In this document: positions 47,684 through 56,440 of the stretch, piece by piece
How positions within the stretch are numbered: position 1 is the first letter of the stretch
Layout of the letters: every line of letters starts with the position of its first letter
Source: Calothrix sp. PCC 6303
GTDB lineage: Bacteria; Cyanobacteriota; Cyanobacteriia; Cyanobacteriales; Nostocaceae
DNA length: 64,000 nucleotides
Assembly: GCF_000317435.1 (NCBI RefSeq)
Contig: NC_019751.1
Coordinates: 5,518,001 to 5,582,000 of the forward strand
Direction: 5' to 3'
Translations under genes and position numbers: made by a program
Notes under the pieces: generated by a model
Told to the model about the DNA's origin: nothing
Databases searched by the model: none
The model's input: the letters and a program-made list of their open reading frames with translations, nothing else

Positions 47684-48034
47684 CTATTGCAATACCAATT
47701 TAACATTGGCATTTTGCAAACCGCGCTGCTTCACTTCAGTTAAGGTTTTATTCACGGCATACTTTTGATTGATCGAGTTGATCAATTCAGTTTGGTTGTG
47801 TTTTTTAGCAACACCCCAAAGGTCTGCGATTAAATCAAAAGAACCATCGCTGTTGCGTGACCAACCTAAGTCATATTCGCCTTCGAGAACTGCAACGATG
47901 TCAGAACGGACACGTTGACCGTTGTAACCACGAACATCTGCTTCGGTTTTCACAGAAATACCGAGGTCGCGCAATGAAGCTTTGAGGATTTCAGCGTCGG
48001 TGATTTTGGTGCGTAGGGTGCTAAAATGAGACAT
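47684..48034 (-). CDS. ycf35: Ycf35 / DUF1257 protein
   Basis: A 116-residue protein of the DUF1257 (Ycf35) family, conserved in cyanobacteria and red algal plastids. The ATG at 48034 (MSHFSTLRTKITDAEIL) gives the usual N terminus; the frame is open to 48112 but the leader looks non-coding. Conserved parts include LRDLGISVKTEADVRGYNGQ and SFDLIADLWGVAKKHNQ. Its function is unknown. It lies 151 bases downstream of ycf46 on the same strand, separated by a hairpin, so the two may be read from one promoter. Confidence 0.9.
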   Translation of the reverse strand: MSHFSTLRTKITDAEILKASLRDLGISVKTEADVRGYNGQRVRSDIVAVLEGEYDLGWSRNSDGSFDLIADLWGVAKKHNQTELINSINQKYAVNKTLTEVKQRGLQNANVKLVLQ

Positions 48035-48104
48035 TTGGGTTTCCTCCAAAAGAGAAGATTGAGAAAAGGACAACAGTTTGTTTCGTTCGTTTCGTTTCAA
48101 TCCG

Positions 48105-48133
48105 AGCCGCACTTAGCAGATTGCGGCTTTTTT
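48105..48133 (+). terminator. Hairpin with T-tract between ycf46 and ycf35
   Basis: AGCCGCA (48105-48111) pairs with TGCGGCT (48122-48128) and is followed by TTTTT on the plus strand. As both flanking genes are on the minus strand, it would act as a terminator in the opposite sense; for them it is only a stem. A second stem GCTAGC lies beside it. Confidence 0.5.
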
Positions 48134-48185
48134 AATTGCTAGCTTTGCGGCTAGCCTTTCCCCCTGTGGTAGCAGAGGAAAGCTT

Positions 48186-49700
48186 TTAGAACTCCATTCG
48201 CTGATATTCAGCGACTGAAGCTGCTGCGGGTCTGGCGCGTTGCCTAGCCCAGTCTCGCAAGGCTGTAACTTGCTCTTGCATCGTTCGAGACAGTGGGAGG
48301 GTAGCCTTAATTGCAGCTATAATATCTAGTTGTGTAAACTCGCGCTCTTGGGCGAATGCTTCGTACATCGCAGCCACGATCGCTTGTTCAATTTCTGCCC
48401 CCGAAAAGCCGTCTGACATCTTCGACAGTTGTGCTAAGTCGAAGCGGGCAATGTCGTCACTACGGCGTTTGGTCAGGTGGATGTTGAAAATCTGCTGACG
48501 TTCTTCGGGTGTAGGCAAATCCACAAAGAATATTTCATCGAAGCGCCCTTTCCGCAAGAACTCCCCTGGCAACCGTTCAACACGGTTAGCAGTTGCCATC
48601 ACAAAAACCGGAGATTTTTTCTCTTGCATCCAGGTGAGGAAGGAGCCGAAGATTCGATTGGATGTACCTCCATCGGAATCTCCCGATCCACCGCTTCCAG
48701 CAAATGATTTATCTAGTTCATCAATGAACAAAATTGCTGGGGATATAGATTCGGCAGTTTTAAGGGCATTACGGAGGTTTGCTTCTGAGCGACCCACCAT
48801 AGAACCATCATAAACTCGTCCCATATCTAAGCGTAGAAGTGGCAACCCCCAAAGACGGGATGTTGTTTTGGCGATTAGTGATTTACCACATCCAGGTACC
48901 CCTAAAATTAGCATACCTTTAGGCTGAGGCAAACCATACTCTCTAGCTCTTTCTGTGAAGGCGTTAGAGCGCTGAGTTAACCACCTTTTCAATTCCTCTA
49001 AGCCACCAACCGCATCAATGGTTTCATCTTCTTCTATGTATTCTAGTATACCATTGCGGCGGATTAATTGCTTTTTCTCTGATAAAACTATATCAACTTC
49101 TTCTTCAGTTAAGCGTCCGGTTGTCACCTGAGCTTTGCGGTATACTTTTTCCGCTTCATCTTTGGTGAGACCTAGCGCCGCTCTAAGAAGTCTCTCACGG
49201 GCATCCGTAGTTAATCTCCGCCCTCGGTTGTTATCTATATGAGATGTGAGAACTTTGTTTAATTCTGCCATATCTGGCAAGGTGAAATCGAGTACAACTA
49301 CTTCTTTTTCTAACTCGATTGGCACCTGCTGCATGGGTGACATTAAAATTATATTTTTCTGCGTTCCCTTGAAACTAGCGATCGCATCTCGCAACGATCG
49401 GGTAGTCGCAGGTGCATCTATAAATGGATGTAAATCTTTAAGGATAAATATACCAGGCTCTTTCTGGCGAATGATCCACTCAATAGCCGCTTCTGGTGAA
49501 ACTGTATTGTGTTGCGTCACATTCCGAGGCTGACCATACTCAACAATACCGTGAGTAACTGTCCAAACATATACCCGCCGCTGAGGTTTCGAGGACTGGG
49601 CAATGGTAAAAATTGATTGCTCTGCCCGCTCTTCCTCTGAGGTCACAAGATAGATGAGGGGATATTGAGCTTGAATGAGAATATTGAGCTCTTCTTTCAT
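48186..49700 (-). CDS. ycf46: AAA+ ATPase Ycf46
   Basis: A 504-residue AAA+ protein of the Ycf46 family. The N-terminal region of about 220 residues is family-specific (LIYLVTSEEERAEQSIF). Walker A is GVPGCGKSL (about residues 268-276), Walker B ILFIDELDKSF, and the Arg finger region is FLRKGRFDEIFFV. The family is encoded in cyanobacteria and plastids, and in Synechocystis Ycf46 has been linked to inorganic carbon uptake. It is upstream of ycf35 and just downstream of the ribbon-helix-helix gene. Confidence 0.93.
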   Translation of the reverse strand: MKEELNILIQAQYPLIYLVTSEEERAEQSIFTIAQSSKPQRRVYVWTVTHGIVEYGQPRNVTQHNTVSPEAAIEWIIRQKEPGIFILKDLHPFIDAPATTRSLRDAIASFKGTQKNIILMSPMQQVPIELEKEVVVLDFTLPDMAELNKVLTSHIDNNRGRRLTTDARERLLRAALGLTKDEAEKVYRKAQVTTGRLTEEEVDIVLSEKKQLIRRNGILEYIEEDETIDAVGGLEELKRWLTQRSNAFTERAREYGLPQPKGMLILGVPGCGKSLIAKTTSRLWGLPLLRLDMGRVYDGSMVGRSEANLRNALKTAESISPAILFIDELDKSFAGSGGSGDSDGGTSNRIFGSFLTWMQEKKSPVFVMATANRVERLPGEFLRKGRFDEIFFVDLPTPEERQQIFNIHLTKRRSDDIARFDLAQLSKMSDGFSGAEIEQAIVAAMYEAFAQEREFTQLDIIAAIKATLPLSRTMQEQVTALRDWARQRARPAAASVAEYQRMEF

Positions 49701-49800
49701 AGCATCGACCTTCTTGAGACCCTTATAGGAACCTTAAAGACACCGCTTTATCTGTTTTATTTATTGTATTGAGGCTATTAAATTGGGAACAATTCATAAC

Positions 49801-50154
49801 CTAACAAGGAACCAATTCTTCTTCGCCTTTGCGATAGCTGCTCTCACCTTGCTCAAGTACTTCAACCTCTATAGGTATATGTTCTTGACCAATCACTCCA
49901 GGTTGTTTTCCTAGTGCGGCGAGTTCTCCATCTCTTAAAACTAAGGAACTATCACAACTAGGACAGGAGTAAACTCGGTGATTTCTACCGTATGAAGCTT
50001 CGATCTCTTCAACTAACTCGGAGTTAGTTAGGTAGAAAACAAGAGCGCGTTCGGCAAGCTCTGACATCGGTTCGGAATCAACTGCTGAACGGACTTTTAA
50101 CCTTCTATGCAGTTCGGGTGATAAATATAAAGTAACCTTCTGCTTGACTTGCAT
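49801..50154 (-). CDS. Ribbon-helix-helix protein with zinc-knuckle-like CxxC
   Basis: A 117-residue protein. Residues 1-45 resemble a CopG/Arc-type ribbon-helix-helix (VKQKVTLYLSPELHRRLKVRSAVDSEPMSELAERALVFYL). A CPSC motif follows at about residues 68-71, single rather than paired, so any metal site would need a dimer or the C-terminal VPC. The last 40 residues are Glu-rich. It could be a DNA-binding regulator or antitoxin-like protein. No toxin gene is adjacent, and the next gene is ycf46 (101 bases away, same strand). Confidence 0.72.
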   Translation of the reverse strand: MQVKQKVTLYLSPELHRRLKVRSAVDSEPMSELAERALVFYLTNSELVEEIEASYGRNHRVYSCPSCDSSLVLRDGELAALGKQPGVIGQEHIPIEVEVLEQGESSYRKGEEELVPC

Positions 50155-50626
50155 AACTCTTAACTGTCTTACCCGGGTATGTATATCAAGTTATCGGTTC
50201 CCTTCGGACTTGTCAAGACGTTAAAACGTTTTAGCGTCAATTTCGTAACATTAGTTTACAAACGTTAGTATTGTTTGTTGCGACTATCACTTTAAGTCTT
50301 GATATCACTCTACTTTGAGGATGATTATTCAGGTTTTGGAGATGGTTAAATCCATTGCTAATACTTGGCAATGAATTTAACCGCATAAAGCAGTCCATTG
50401 AAATGGACTAAAAACCAAAAATATTCAGTCATCTTGTAGATGACTTTAGTTGGCGAGGGTGGGATTGTAGAAAATCGAGGGAATTCAAGACTTGTGTGTA
50501 CACCATAAGGCACGTTTGTGGGGAAGTTTACCCCACAAAGCCGCCGACCCGATCCAAAAGGGTCTGCCATCGTTAGACAGGCGAGTTAAATACCCAAATT
50601 GCGTTAAACATTTGAGGATTACATAG
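50155..50626. repeat. Hairpin-rich spacer upstream of the RHH gene
   Basis: About 470 bases without a credible gene. It holds several perfect hairpins: AGTCCAT/ATGGACT (50392-50409), AGTCATCT/AGATGACT (50427-50445) and TTTGTGGGG/CCCCACAAA (50515-50539), plus GACCC/GGGTC near 50547-50565. The first two are of the kind found at the ends of IS200/IS605-derived miniature elements in cyanobacteria. A 70-residue frame here is not called. Confidence 0.6.
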
Positions 50627-51922
50627 TTAAAGAGTCAAAGATTGAGCATTGGTTTCAATCAATTTTGCTAAATCCCTCAAGAACGCAGCGCCATCAGCAC
50701 CGTAGATAATGCGATGATCGCAGGTAATATTTACTTGCATTTGCTGCTTGACACCAAACATCCCATCACCTGTTGCGACAACTTGGGGACGAGAAGCACC
50801 AACTGCCAAAATCGAACCTTGTCCGGGAGGTAAAATTGCATCGAAGGTATCAACACCGAACATTCCCAGGTTGGAAATAGTAAAGGTTCCGGTGCTGTAT
50901 TCTTCCGGTTGGAGTTGTTTTGCCCTTGCCCTTTCTACGAGGGACTTCCAGGTGCGAGATAGGGAGTAAATGTCGATTGCATCCGCGTTTCGCAACACTG
51001 GGGTGATTAAACCACCATCATCCATCGCTACAGCTACAGAAACATTGATATCTGAGTGATAAACAATACCTTGCTCCGAATAGCTGGCATTGATGATGGG
51101 GTGCTTTTTCAGCGTTAGCGCGATCGCTTTTGCTAACAAAGCCGTCATAGTCACGCCTTTTGATTTAATCTGCTTGTAAAGGCTATCTAAGGCATCAGTG
51201 GTAATAGTGTAGTTAGCACGGAATACAGGTACTGTCAAACTCGCCACCATATTCCGGGTAACGGCGTTTTGGAGCGCATTGAAGGGAGTTGTTTGTCCGG
51301 GGACTACGGTAGCTACAGGAGCAGGTGCTGGGGCTGTTCTAGGTATTGCTGGAGGTGCGGCAACTGGAGCAGGTGCAGCAGTAACAGTTGGAGGTGTACT
51401 TACTCTGCCAGCAGCGGCTTCGATATCCTCAGCAACGATTCTGCCAAAGGGTCCGCTACCAGATGCGATCGCATTCAGGTCTACTTTGAGTTCTTTAGCG
51501 AGTTTTTTGGCGCGTGGTGATGCCACAATACGCCCTTCGCGGTGATTTGAGGCATTTGTAGTAGTGGCAACTGGTGCGGCGGTGGTGGTTGCCCCATTAG
51601 TGGCAGCTTTGGCAGCTATAGATGGAGTTGCAGGAGCAGCAGCAGAGGTAGCTTTTGACACAGCCCCAGCAATTTCTGCTTCTGTTTCCACGACATACGC
51701 GATCGCGTTTCCCACTGGAGCAGATTCTCCCGCTGGAACTATAATATGTGCCAGGTATCCTTCATAAAAGGATTCCACATCCATATCTGCCTTATCTGAC
51801 TCCACAACCACCACGGTTTCGCCTTTCTCCACTTTGTCACCTGGCGATTTGACCCAGGAAACAATTTTCCCCTCGGTCATGGTGGAACTAAGTGCAGGCA
51901 TGAATACTTCGTATATGCTCAT
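50627..51922 (-). CDS. Pyruvate dehydrogenase E2, dihydrolipoamide acetyltransferase
   Basis: A 431-residue E2 from the ATG at 51922 (MSIYEVFMPALSSTMTEGK); the frame runs upstream through a repeat-derived leader. One lipoyl domain lies at 1-80 with the lipoyl Lys in ESDKADMDVE (about residue 45); then an Ala/Pro/Thr linker, the E3/E1-binding domain (RIVASPRAKKLAKELKVDL, about 130-165), a second linker, and the catalytic domain (about 205-431) ending with CDHRIIYGADGAAFLRDL, with the catalytic His and Asp. It transfers acetyl to CoA in the pyruvate dehydrogenase complex. E1 and E3 genes are not in the window. Confidence 0.94.
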   Translation of the reverse strand: MSIYEVFMPALSSTMTEGKIVSWVKSPGDKVEKGETVVVVESDKADMDVESFYEGYLAHIIVPAGESAPVGNAIAYVVETEAEIAGAVSKATSAAAPATPSIAAKAATNGATTTAAPVATTTNASNHREGRIVASPRAKKLAKELKVDLNAIASGSGPFGRIVAEDIEAAAGRVSTPPTVTAAPAPVAAPPAIPRTAPAPAPVATVVPGQTTPFNALQNAVTRNMVASLTVPVFRANYTITTDALDSLYKQIKSKGVTMTALLAKAIALTLKKHPIINASYSEQGIVYHSDINVSVAVAMDDGGLITPVLRNADAIDIYSLSRTWKSLVERARAKQLQPEEYSTGTFTISNLGMFGVDTFDAILPPGQGSILAVGASRPQVVATGDGMFGVKQQMQVNITCDHRIIYGADGAAFLRDLAKLIETNAQSLTL

Positions 51923-52534
51923 ATGGTGGTTTAGGGAATCGATAATATGTGAACTTGAATGAAAAAGCAGGGGGGCAGCAGAAAGTTTGTGGGGAAGGTT
52001 TCCTTCTTTCAAAGTTTGGCGGGACGGAAACCGACACCGCCACCTGCTACAACGGGGGAAACCCCCGCAACGCAGTGGCTCAACTTTGCGTTTACACAAA
52101 GCTTTTCAAGACAGGCAGCAAGGGGGAAAAGCCACTCACGGGGGTTTGTACCTCTAGCTGCCCTTTCCGTCAGCAATAACTGCCTCTAATAAAACTATCA
52201 GATCGAATTGTATCTTGATGGCGAGCGCGAGGAACCATATTAAAACATAAAAGTCTATTAATTTGTGTTACTTATCGCCGAATTCCCACCCATAAATTTG
52301 GGAAAGGTTCAGAATCGGACTAGCACAGGAAAAAAGTAGGCAAAAAACACAATCTAGAATCCTGAAAACAGGAGACAGAAGACAAGTCCCATAAAGCTTA
52401 TTTTCATAAGTCTTTCATCTGCTCAAAAAGTATTGCCGACAAGTTTAGCCAAATCACGTTTCATTGCCTTTGGTTTTTCTTTCTCCCTCACTCCCCCACT
52501 ACCTCACACACAACAATGGAAAGAGCTTTTTATT
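51923..52534. repeat. GC-rich, palindrome-bearing spacer
   Basis: About 610 bases upstream of the E2 gene and before the next plus-strand gene. The part from 51960 to 52160 is GC-rich, with a small hairpin CGGGGG-AAA-CCCCCG (52053-52067) and the phrases GGGGGAAAC and AGGCAGC. Open frames in it look artificial. It must hold the E2 promoter; no clear motif can be assigned. Confidence 0.5.
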
Positions 52535-53071
52535 ATGTCAGTCAACTTAAAGCTTTTTTTGATTTTAATCCTCAGTCTCTTTGTCACAGCCGCTGCTGGG
52601 GCATTAATTAGACAACAACCTACGGAATTGACATCTGAGGTTAGTAAAAATCAGCAAGAACCTTTAGTATTATCCTCTTCTGTCTCTGTGAATAACACCG
52701 TGTCAGAGCCGGAGCGAATTGGATATAAAACAATACCTTTAGAAAATTTAAAATCGGCACTACAAGGAACTGAGCCGGATGCACTAGCGATGCAATTGGT
52801 GGAGGATATTCAAGGATTTGAAACGGATTTGCGAAAACAAAAAGTTGAAATTACTTATCCTCATCCGAATCAAATCATAGTCACAATTACTCAGCCTATT
52901 GTCTCTAAGGGCTTAAGTAAAAGGGGAAATCTTCAGCAAGTGGTTTCTGGAAGTACTTCCAAATCGACAAGATATCAAAAATATCAAGTTGAATTGACCA
53001 GCATTGGTAGTACAGTACTAGTAAATTCTCCCCCCATGTGGCAGATTGTTTGGGCTGGTTCTGAGGAATAA
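52535..53071 (+). CDS. Hypothetical protein with N-terminal membrane anchor
   Basis: A 178-residue protein from the ATG at 52535 (MSVNLKLFLILILSLFVTAAAG); the frame is open from 52433. Residues 5-22 form a signal anchor or signal peptide. The rest is soluble, with a Ser/Val/Thr-rich linker (LVLSSSVSVNNTVSEPERIG) and a beta-rich part ending SIGSTVLVNSPPMWQIVWAGSEE. I do not recognise a named family. The next plus-strand sequence is repeat, so it stands alone. Confidence 0.6.
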   Translation: MSVNLKLFLILILSLFVTAAAGALIRQQPTELTSEVSKNQQEPLVLSSSVSVNNTVSEPERIGYKTIPLENLKSALQGTEPDALAMQLVEDIQGFETDLRKQKVEITYPHPNQIIVTITQPIVSKGLSKRGNLQQVVSGSTSKSTRYQKYQVELTSIGSTVLVNSPPMWQIVWAGSEE

Positions 53072-53207
53072 TTTTTGAACTTAGGAATGTATAGGAGTGG
53101 ACATCTCGGTTAGGACATACTATTTGTCTAAAAGGGAACTCTTAACAGGCAACAGAGAAAATATAAATGGCTCTTCCCCGCTCCCTACACCCATTAGAAG
53201 ACTTTTA

Positions 53208-53266
53208 CAGCTAACGCTGCGCTACGCGTTTCTTGGATGCCCGAAAGGGCTATACAGCAGACCCTA
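53208..53266. repeat. Dispersed repeat, copy 2 of the 60-base element
   Basis: Near-identical to 13102-13161 (one substitution at CACGTT versus GCGTTT position and one missing base near the end). It lies in the spacer between the hypothetical protein and the YlqD-like gene and is followed by a hairpin that also matches an element after tldD (53270-53302). Confidence 0.9.
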
Positions 53267-53269
53267 CTT

Positions 53270-53302
53270 AGATCCCCGACTTCCTGAAAAAGTCGGAGAT
53301 CT
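53270..53302. terminator. Hairpin matching the one after tldD
   Basis: AGATCCCCGACT (53270-53281) pairs with AGTCGGAGATCT (53291-53302) with one mismatch. The arms are also found at 11449-11481. It lies 14 bases before the stop of the minus-strand gene at 53317, so it can serve as its terminator. Confidence 0.6.
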
Positions 53303-53316
53303 ACAAACACAATTAC

Positions 53317-53763
53317 TTAAATGTCACCGCGAACTTCTTCGACGATTCCATCACGTAGAACCACTTCTACTTGTAACTTACTGATCAAGTTGTCACCTGG
53401 TTCAATCCGGAAAAAGCCTTCCATCTGAAATTGATTGACTTCTTCATCCAACTCCAAAAGCTGTACTTGTTGGAGATTTTGCAAAAATTGGTTTTTTTGC
53501 TCCAGTAATTCGCTTTTCTTCTGATTTACCTGAGCTTGGATATTTTCAATTTGTTGCATACTTTGGGGTCCAGGTGGTTGTAAAGCCTGTTTCTGGATTT
53601 CAGCGATCGCTCTTTGTCCCTGAAGGTCTAATTGCTGTAGCTGTTTATCTGTTTCATTAATTTGACTTTGTAGTTGCTGTTGTACTTCTTCCTTCCACAA
53701 TGTGGTGACAATTGCTTTGACGTTAACAGAGCGCTTTAATAACAGTTGTTTCGAGGCATCCAT
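53317..53763 (-). CDS. YlqD-like coiled-coil protein
   Basis: A 148-residue protein of the YlqD family (PF11068), common in cyanobacteria and Firmicutes. The N terminus (LLLKRSVNVKAIVTTLWKEEV) leads into a Gln-rich coiled coil (residues 25-100, with LQQLDLQGQRAIAEIQ) and a C-terminal beta part GFFRIEPGDNLISKLQVEVVLRDGIVEEVRG. The function is not known. It lies 41 bases downstream of the acyl-CoA synthetase gene on the same strand, so it may share its transcript. Confidence 0.83.
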   Translation of the reverse strand: MDASKQLLLKRSVNVKAIVTTLWKEEVQQQLQSQINETDKQLQQLDLQGQRAIAEIQKQALQPPGPQSMQQIENIQAQVNQKKSELLEQKNQFLQNLQQVQLLELDEEVNQFQMEGFFRIEPGDNLISKLQVEVVLRDGIVEEVRGDI

Positions 53764-53804
53764 AAATGTTTTCCGTTCACTCGTGATTTTGCAGTTGTGG
53801 AGGA

Positions 53805-55790
53805 TTAAGCGAACATGCCGTTAATCATATCGTGATAATGTTCTGCCACGACATGTCGCCGAATCTTCAAGGTTTGAGTCATCATGCCGTTTTCCATCGA
53901 AAACGGCTCCAAAATGAGTCTAAAGGGATTAATGCGATCGTCTGGTCGATATCCCGGACGATTTTGCACTTCCCGATTCAACTCTTGCCGGAATAAATCC
54001 TGGATTATTTTACTCTCCAGATTGATTTTTTGGCTGCCTGACAGTGTAACATTGTCTTCTTGTATACACAGGTCTAAATTGTGTTCCTGCGCCCATTTTG
54101 CCAAAGCTTCGAGATTGGGAACAATTAATGCCCCAATTGAGCGTTGATCTTGTCCCACCAACATAATCTGGTCGATGTAGGGCGATCGCAAGCAAGCATC
54201 TTCTATGGGTTGTGGTTCGATGTTCTCACCATTGGTTAATACAATCGTGTCCTTGGCACGTCCGGTGAGAATTAGGTCATTTTTGTCGCTTACCCAACCT
54301 AAGTCGCCGCTGTCAAACCAGCCTTCAGAATCAATTGCTTTGGCTGTGGCTTCCGGGTTTTGATAGTAACCCTGCATAATTTGTGGACCGCGTAATAATA
54401 CTAATCCCCGTTGTCCGTTTTCTATGGGTTTACGGGTTTCTGGATGCACAATTTTTACTTCTGTTCCCGGAATTGCTAATCCAGCAGCACCACGCAAATT
54501 TCGCCAACTTCGACGTACATGGGTAACGGGGGAAGTTTCTGTCAAACCATATCCGACAAATATCTCTACCCCAACAATTTCAAAAAAGTTATCCACGTAG
54601 CGTGGTAGCGCACCACCTCCGCTGACCATTTGTTTAACTTTGCCTCCGGTGGCTTCGCGCACTTTGCCGTAAACTAGTTTTTCTCCTACTGCATGCAATG
54701 GTGCGAGGAATATACTTTGAATTTGGGCTGTAATTTTGTCCAAAACTGAGGGTTGAAAATTATCCAAACTTACACCTTGGACTATTCGTTGAGCTTTGAT
54801 ATATTTCTCGCTAATGGCAAAGAGATTCTTAACTAATTTTTGTTTTGATGGGGGTTGTTCTCTAAACTGCTTTTGTACCCCTTCGTAGATTGATTCCAAT
54901 AGCCGAGGGACTGCAATAATATAATTAGGTTTAAATTTCTTCAGGTCATTCTTTATTGAACGCAGACTGGTGTAAATCTGCATACAACCCTGGGAAAAGA
55001 GAAAGTATTCACAGCTACGTTCGTAACTATGCCAACTTGGTAGGATACTGAGGACAGTATCACCTTTTTCAGGTTGTACCACCGAACCTAAAGAGGTGAC
55101 TTGATGCATAATATTTCCGTGGTTAAGCATCACACCTTTTGGTTTGCCTGTGGTTCCAGAAGTATAAATTAATGTTGCTAAATCTGTACGTTTGAGTTGA
55201 GTGGGTATCAAAGTATGCTGTCCACCCAGAGTAATTATTTGCTCGAAGTTAAGAATTTTGAGACTTTCTTCTGGGGGTGGTGTTTCTTCTGAAAGAAGGA
55301 TAGCAAATTTGATTCCCAGGTCATCTAAACCTTCACGTAGCTTTTTCAGGGTTTTGAAATTTTCTAGAACCAAAGCAGTACTACCGCTGTTGGCAATAAT
55401 GTATAGTAATTCTTCCCGTTCAGCTTGGGAACCCCGGACTGCATCCACTGCCCCAGCCATCATAATCCCTTGATCTGCTACTAACCAAGCCGGAGAATTA
55501 TCCGAGATGAGGGATATTCTTTCTCCTGCTTGAATACCCAATGCCTGTAACCCGGATGCAAAAGCGCAAATCTTCTCATTCAACTGTTTGTATGTGAAAA
55601 CTACCTCTGGTTTTGCGTGGGGGTCACATACGGCGATACTATCACCAAACCGTTGCGCGATCGCACTCCACATCAAAGGTAATACTTCAATATCTCCGTA
55701 ATCTACCAAATGCTTCGCCTGTTGGCGTTCTACTTGGGAGTAGTTAGCTAAAAATCCTGCCTCTCCGTAAACTCTCACCATCAGTATCAC
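53805..55790 (-). CDS. Long-chain acyl-CoA / acyl-ACP synthetase
   Basis: A 661-residue AMP-forming acyl synthetase. It has the P-loop YTSGTTGKPKGVML (about residues 214-227), the A5 motif YGLTETSPV, the adenylation core DSGDLGWVS, and the C-terminal Lys-containing motif GRAKDTIVLTNGENIEP. The length fits the cyanobacterial Aas/FadD type that recycles free fatty acids as acyl-ACP. Translation may start at the ATG at 55790 or the in-frame ATG at 55781. It would act at the membrane surface. The YlqD-like gene follows. Confidence 0.93.
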   Translation of the reverse strand: MILMVRVYGEAGFLANYSQVERQQAKHLVDYGDIEVLPLMWSAIAQRFGDSIAVCDPHAKPEVVFTYKQLNEKICAFASGLQALGIQAGERISLISDNSPAWLVADQGIMMAGAVDAVRGSQAEREELLYIIANSGSTALVLENFKTLKKLREGLDDLGIKFAILLSEETPPPEESLKILNFEQIITLGGQHTLIPTQLKRTDLATLIYTSGTTGKPKGVMLNHGNIMHQVTSLGSVVQPEKGDTVLSILPSWHSYERSCEYFLFSQGCMQIYTSLRSIKNDLKKFKPNYIIAVPRLLESIYEGVQKQFREQPPSKQKLVKNLFAISEKYIKAQRIVQGVSLDNFQPSVLDKITAQIQSIFLAPLHAVGEKLVYGKVREATGGKVKQMVSGGGALPRYVDNFFEIVGVEIFVGYGLTETSPVTHVRRSWRNLRGAAGLAIPGTEVKIVHPETRKPIENGQRGLVLLRGPQIMQGYYQNPEATAKAIDSEGWFDSGDLGWVSDKNDLILTGRAKDTIVLTNGENIEPQPIEDACLRSPYIDQIMLVGQDQRSIGALIVPNLEALAKWAQEHNLDLCIQEDNVTLSGSQKINLESKIIQDLFRQELNREVQNRPGYRPDDRINPFRLILEPFSMENGMMTQTLKIRRHVVAEHYHDMINGMFA

Positions 55791-56162
55791 CTCAACTCAA
55801 TTAATACATCTATCTGTTGTAATCCAAAATCTTTTTTCCCATATATTAAGCTACGCTGCAATCACGCGATCGCTACCCATATATTTCTCACTGATTACGA
55901 TTGTCATTATCTGTCATATATTTAGAAAAACTTATGCTAATATTGATTTATGTAGCCTAAACCTTATGATAAATACATCATTAAATGGTTATATATAAAC
56001 AAAAGTCAGTTTTACCTGCATGGTAACTAAAGTATGTTAGAGATACCTCGCCCTAAAACAGCGAAGCTTTCTCTTACTTTATGGAAACTTCTGACTTATA
56101 ACTCTCCTATTTTCACGTTTTTAGTTTTTAACCCCGCAAAAAAATTACAGAGGTAACTGCAT
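55791..56162. other. AT-rich spacer upstream of the acyl synthetase gene
   Basis: About 370 bases between the acyl synthetase start and a candidate small gene. Very AT-rich, with one HIP1 site. It must carry the acyl synthetase promoter. I see no structured element or frame of note. Confidence 0.5.
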
Positions 56163-56414
56163 ATGGGTTTTCTGGATGCCATATTCCTGACACTCGTCAA
56201 TACAGTAGCCTGCATCGCACTACCGAGGCTTCTGTCGTTTTTGTTATTGCTGAAGAATAGAATCACAAACTCTGCCATCATTTCCGTAAAACGACAACAA
56301 AGTCAACTTCAAAGCACCAGTTTTCCCTACTGCACGACACAAAGTTTAACTGGTACACCTTCATGCCAGTTTAGCCCAGGTTTTTGTGGAAAATGCTTTC
56401 CTAAATTAAATTAA
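56163..56414 (+). CDS. Candidate small membrane protein, 83 residues
   Basis: A reading frame starting MGFLDAIFLTLVNTVACIALP with an RBS-like GAGG about 13 bases upstream. Residues 4-32 form one hydrophobic segment (LTLVNTVACIALPRLLSFLLLL); the rest is polar with several Cys residues (YC, SC, GFC, KC) near the end. This composition is plausible for a small membrane protein with a Cys-rich tail, but I do not recognise it and the frame lies in a spacer that otherwise looks non-coding. Chance is the alternative. Confidence 0.35.
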   Translation: MGFLDAIFLTLVNTVACIALPRLLSFLLLLKNRITNSAIISVKRQQSQLQSTSFPYCTTQSLTGTPSCQFSPGFCGKCFPKLN

Positions 56415-56440
56415 GTGTGTTTCTATTAAATAATAAGGAT

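Noticed and set aside
50358-50570. 70-residue frame on the minus strand
   Set aside because: It runs through the cluster of hairpins and has no coding character.
51949-52189. Two overlapping 76-residue frames
   Set aside because: Same GC-rich repeat tract, offset by one frame, no RBS or protein family.
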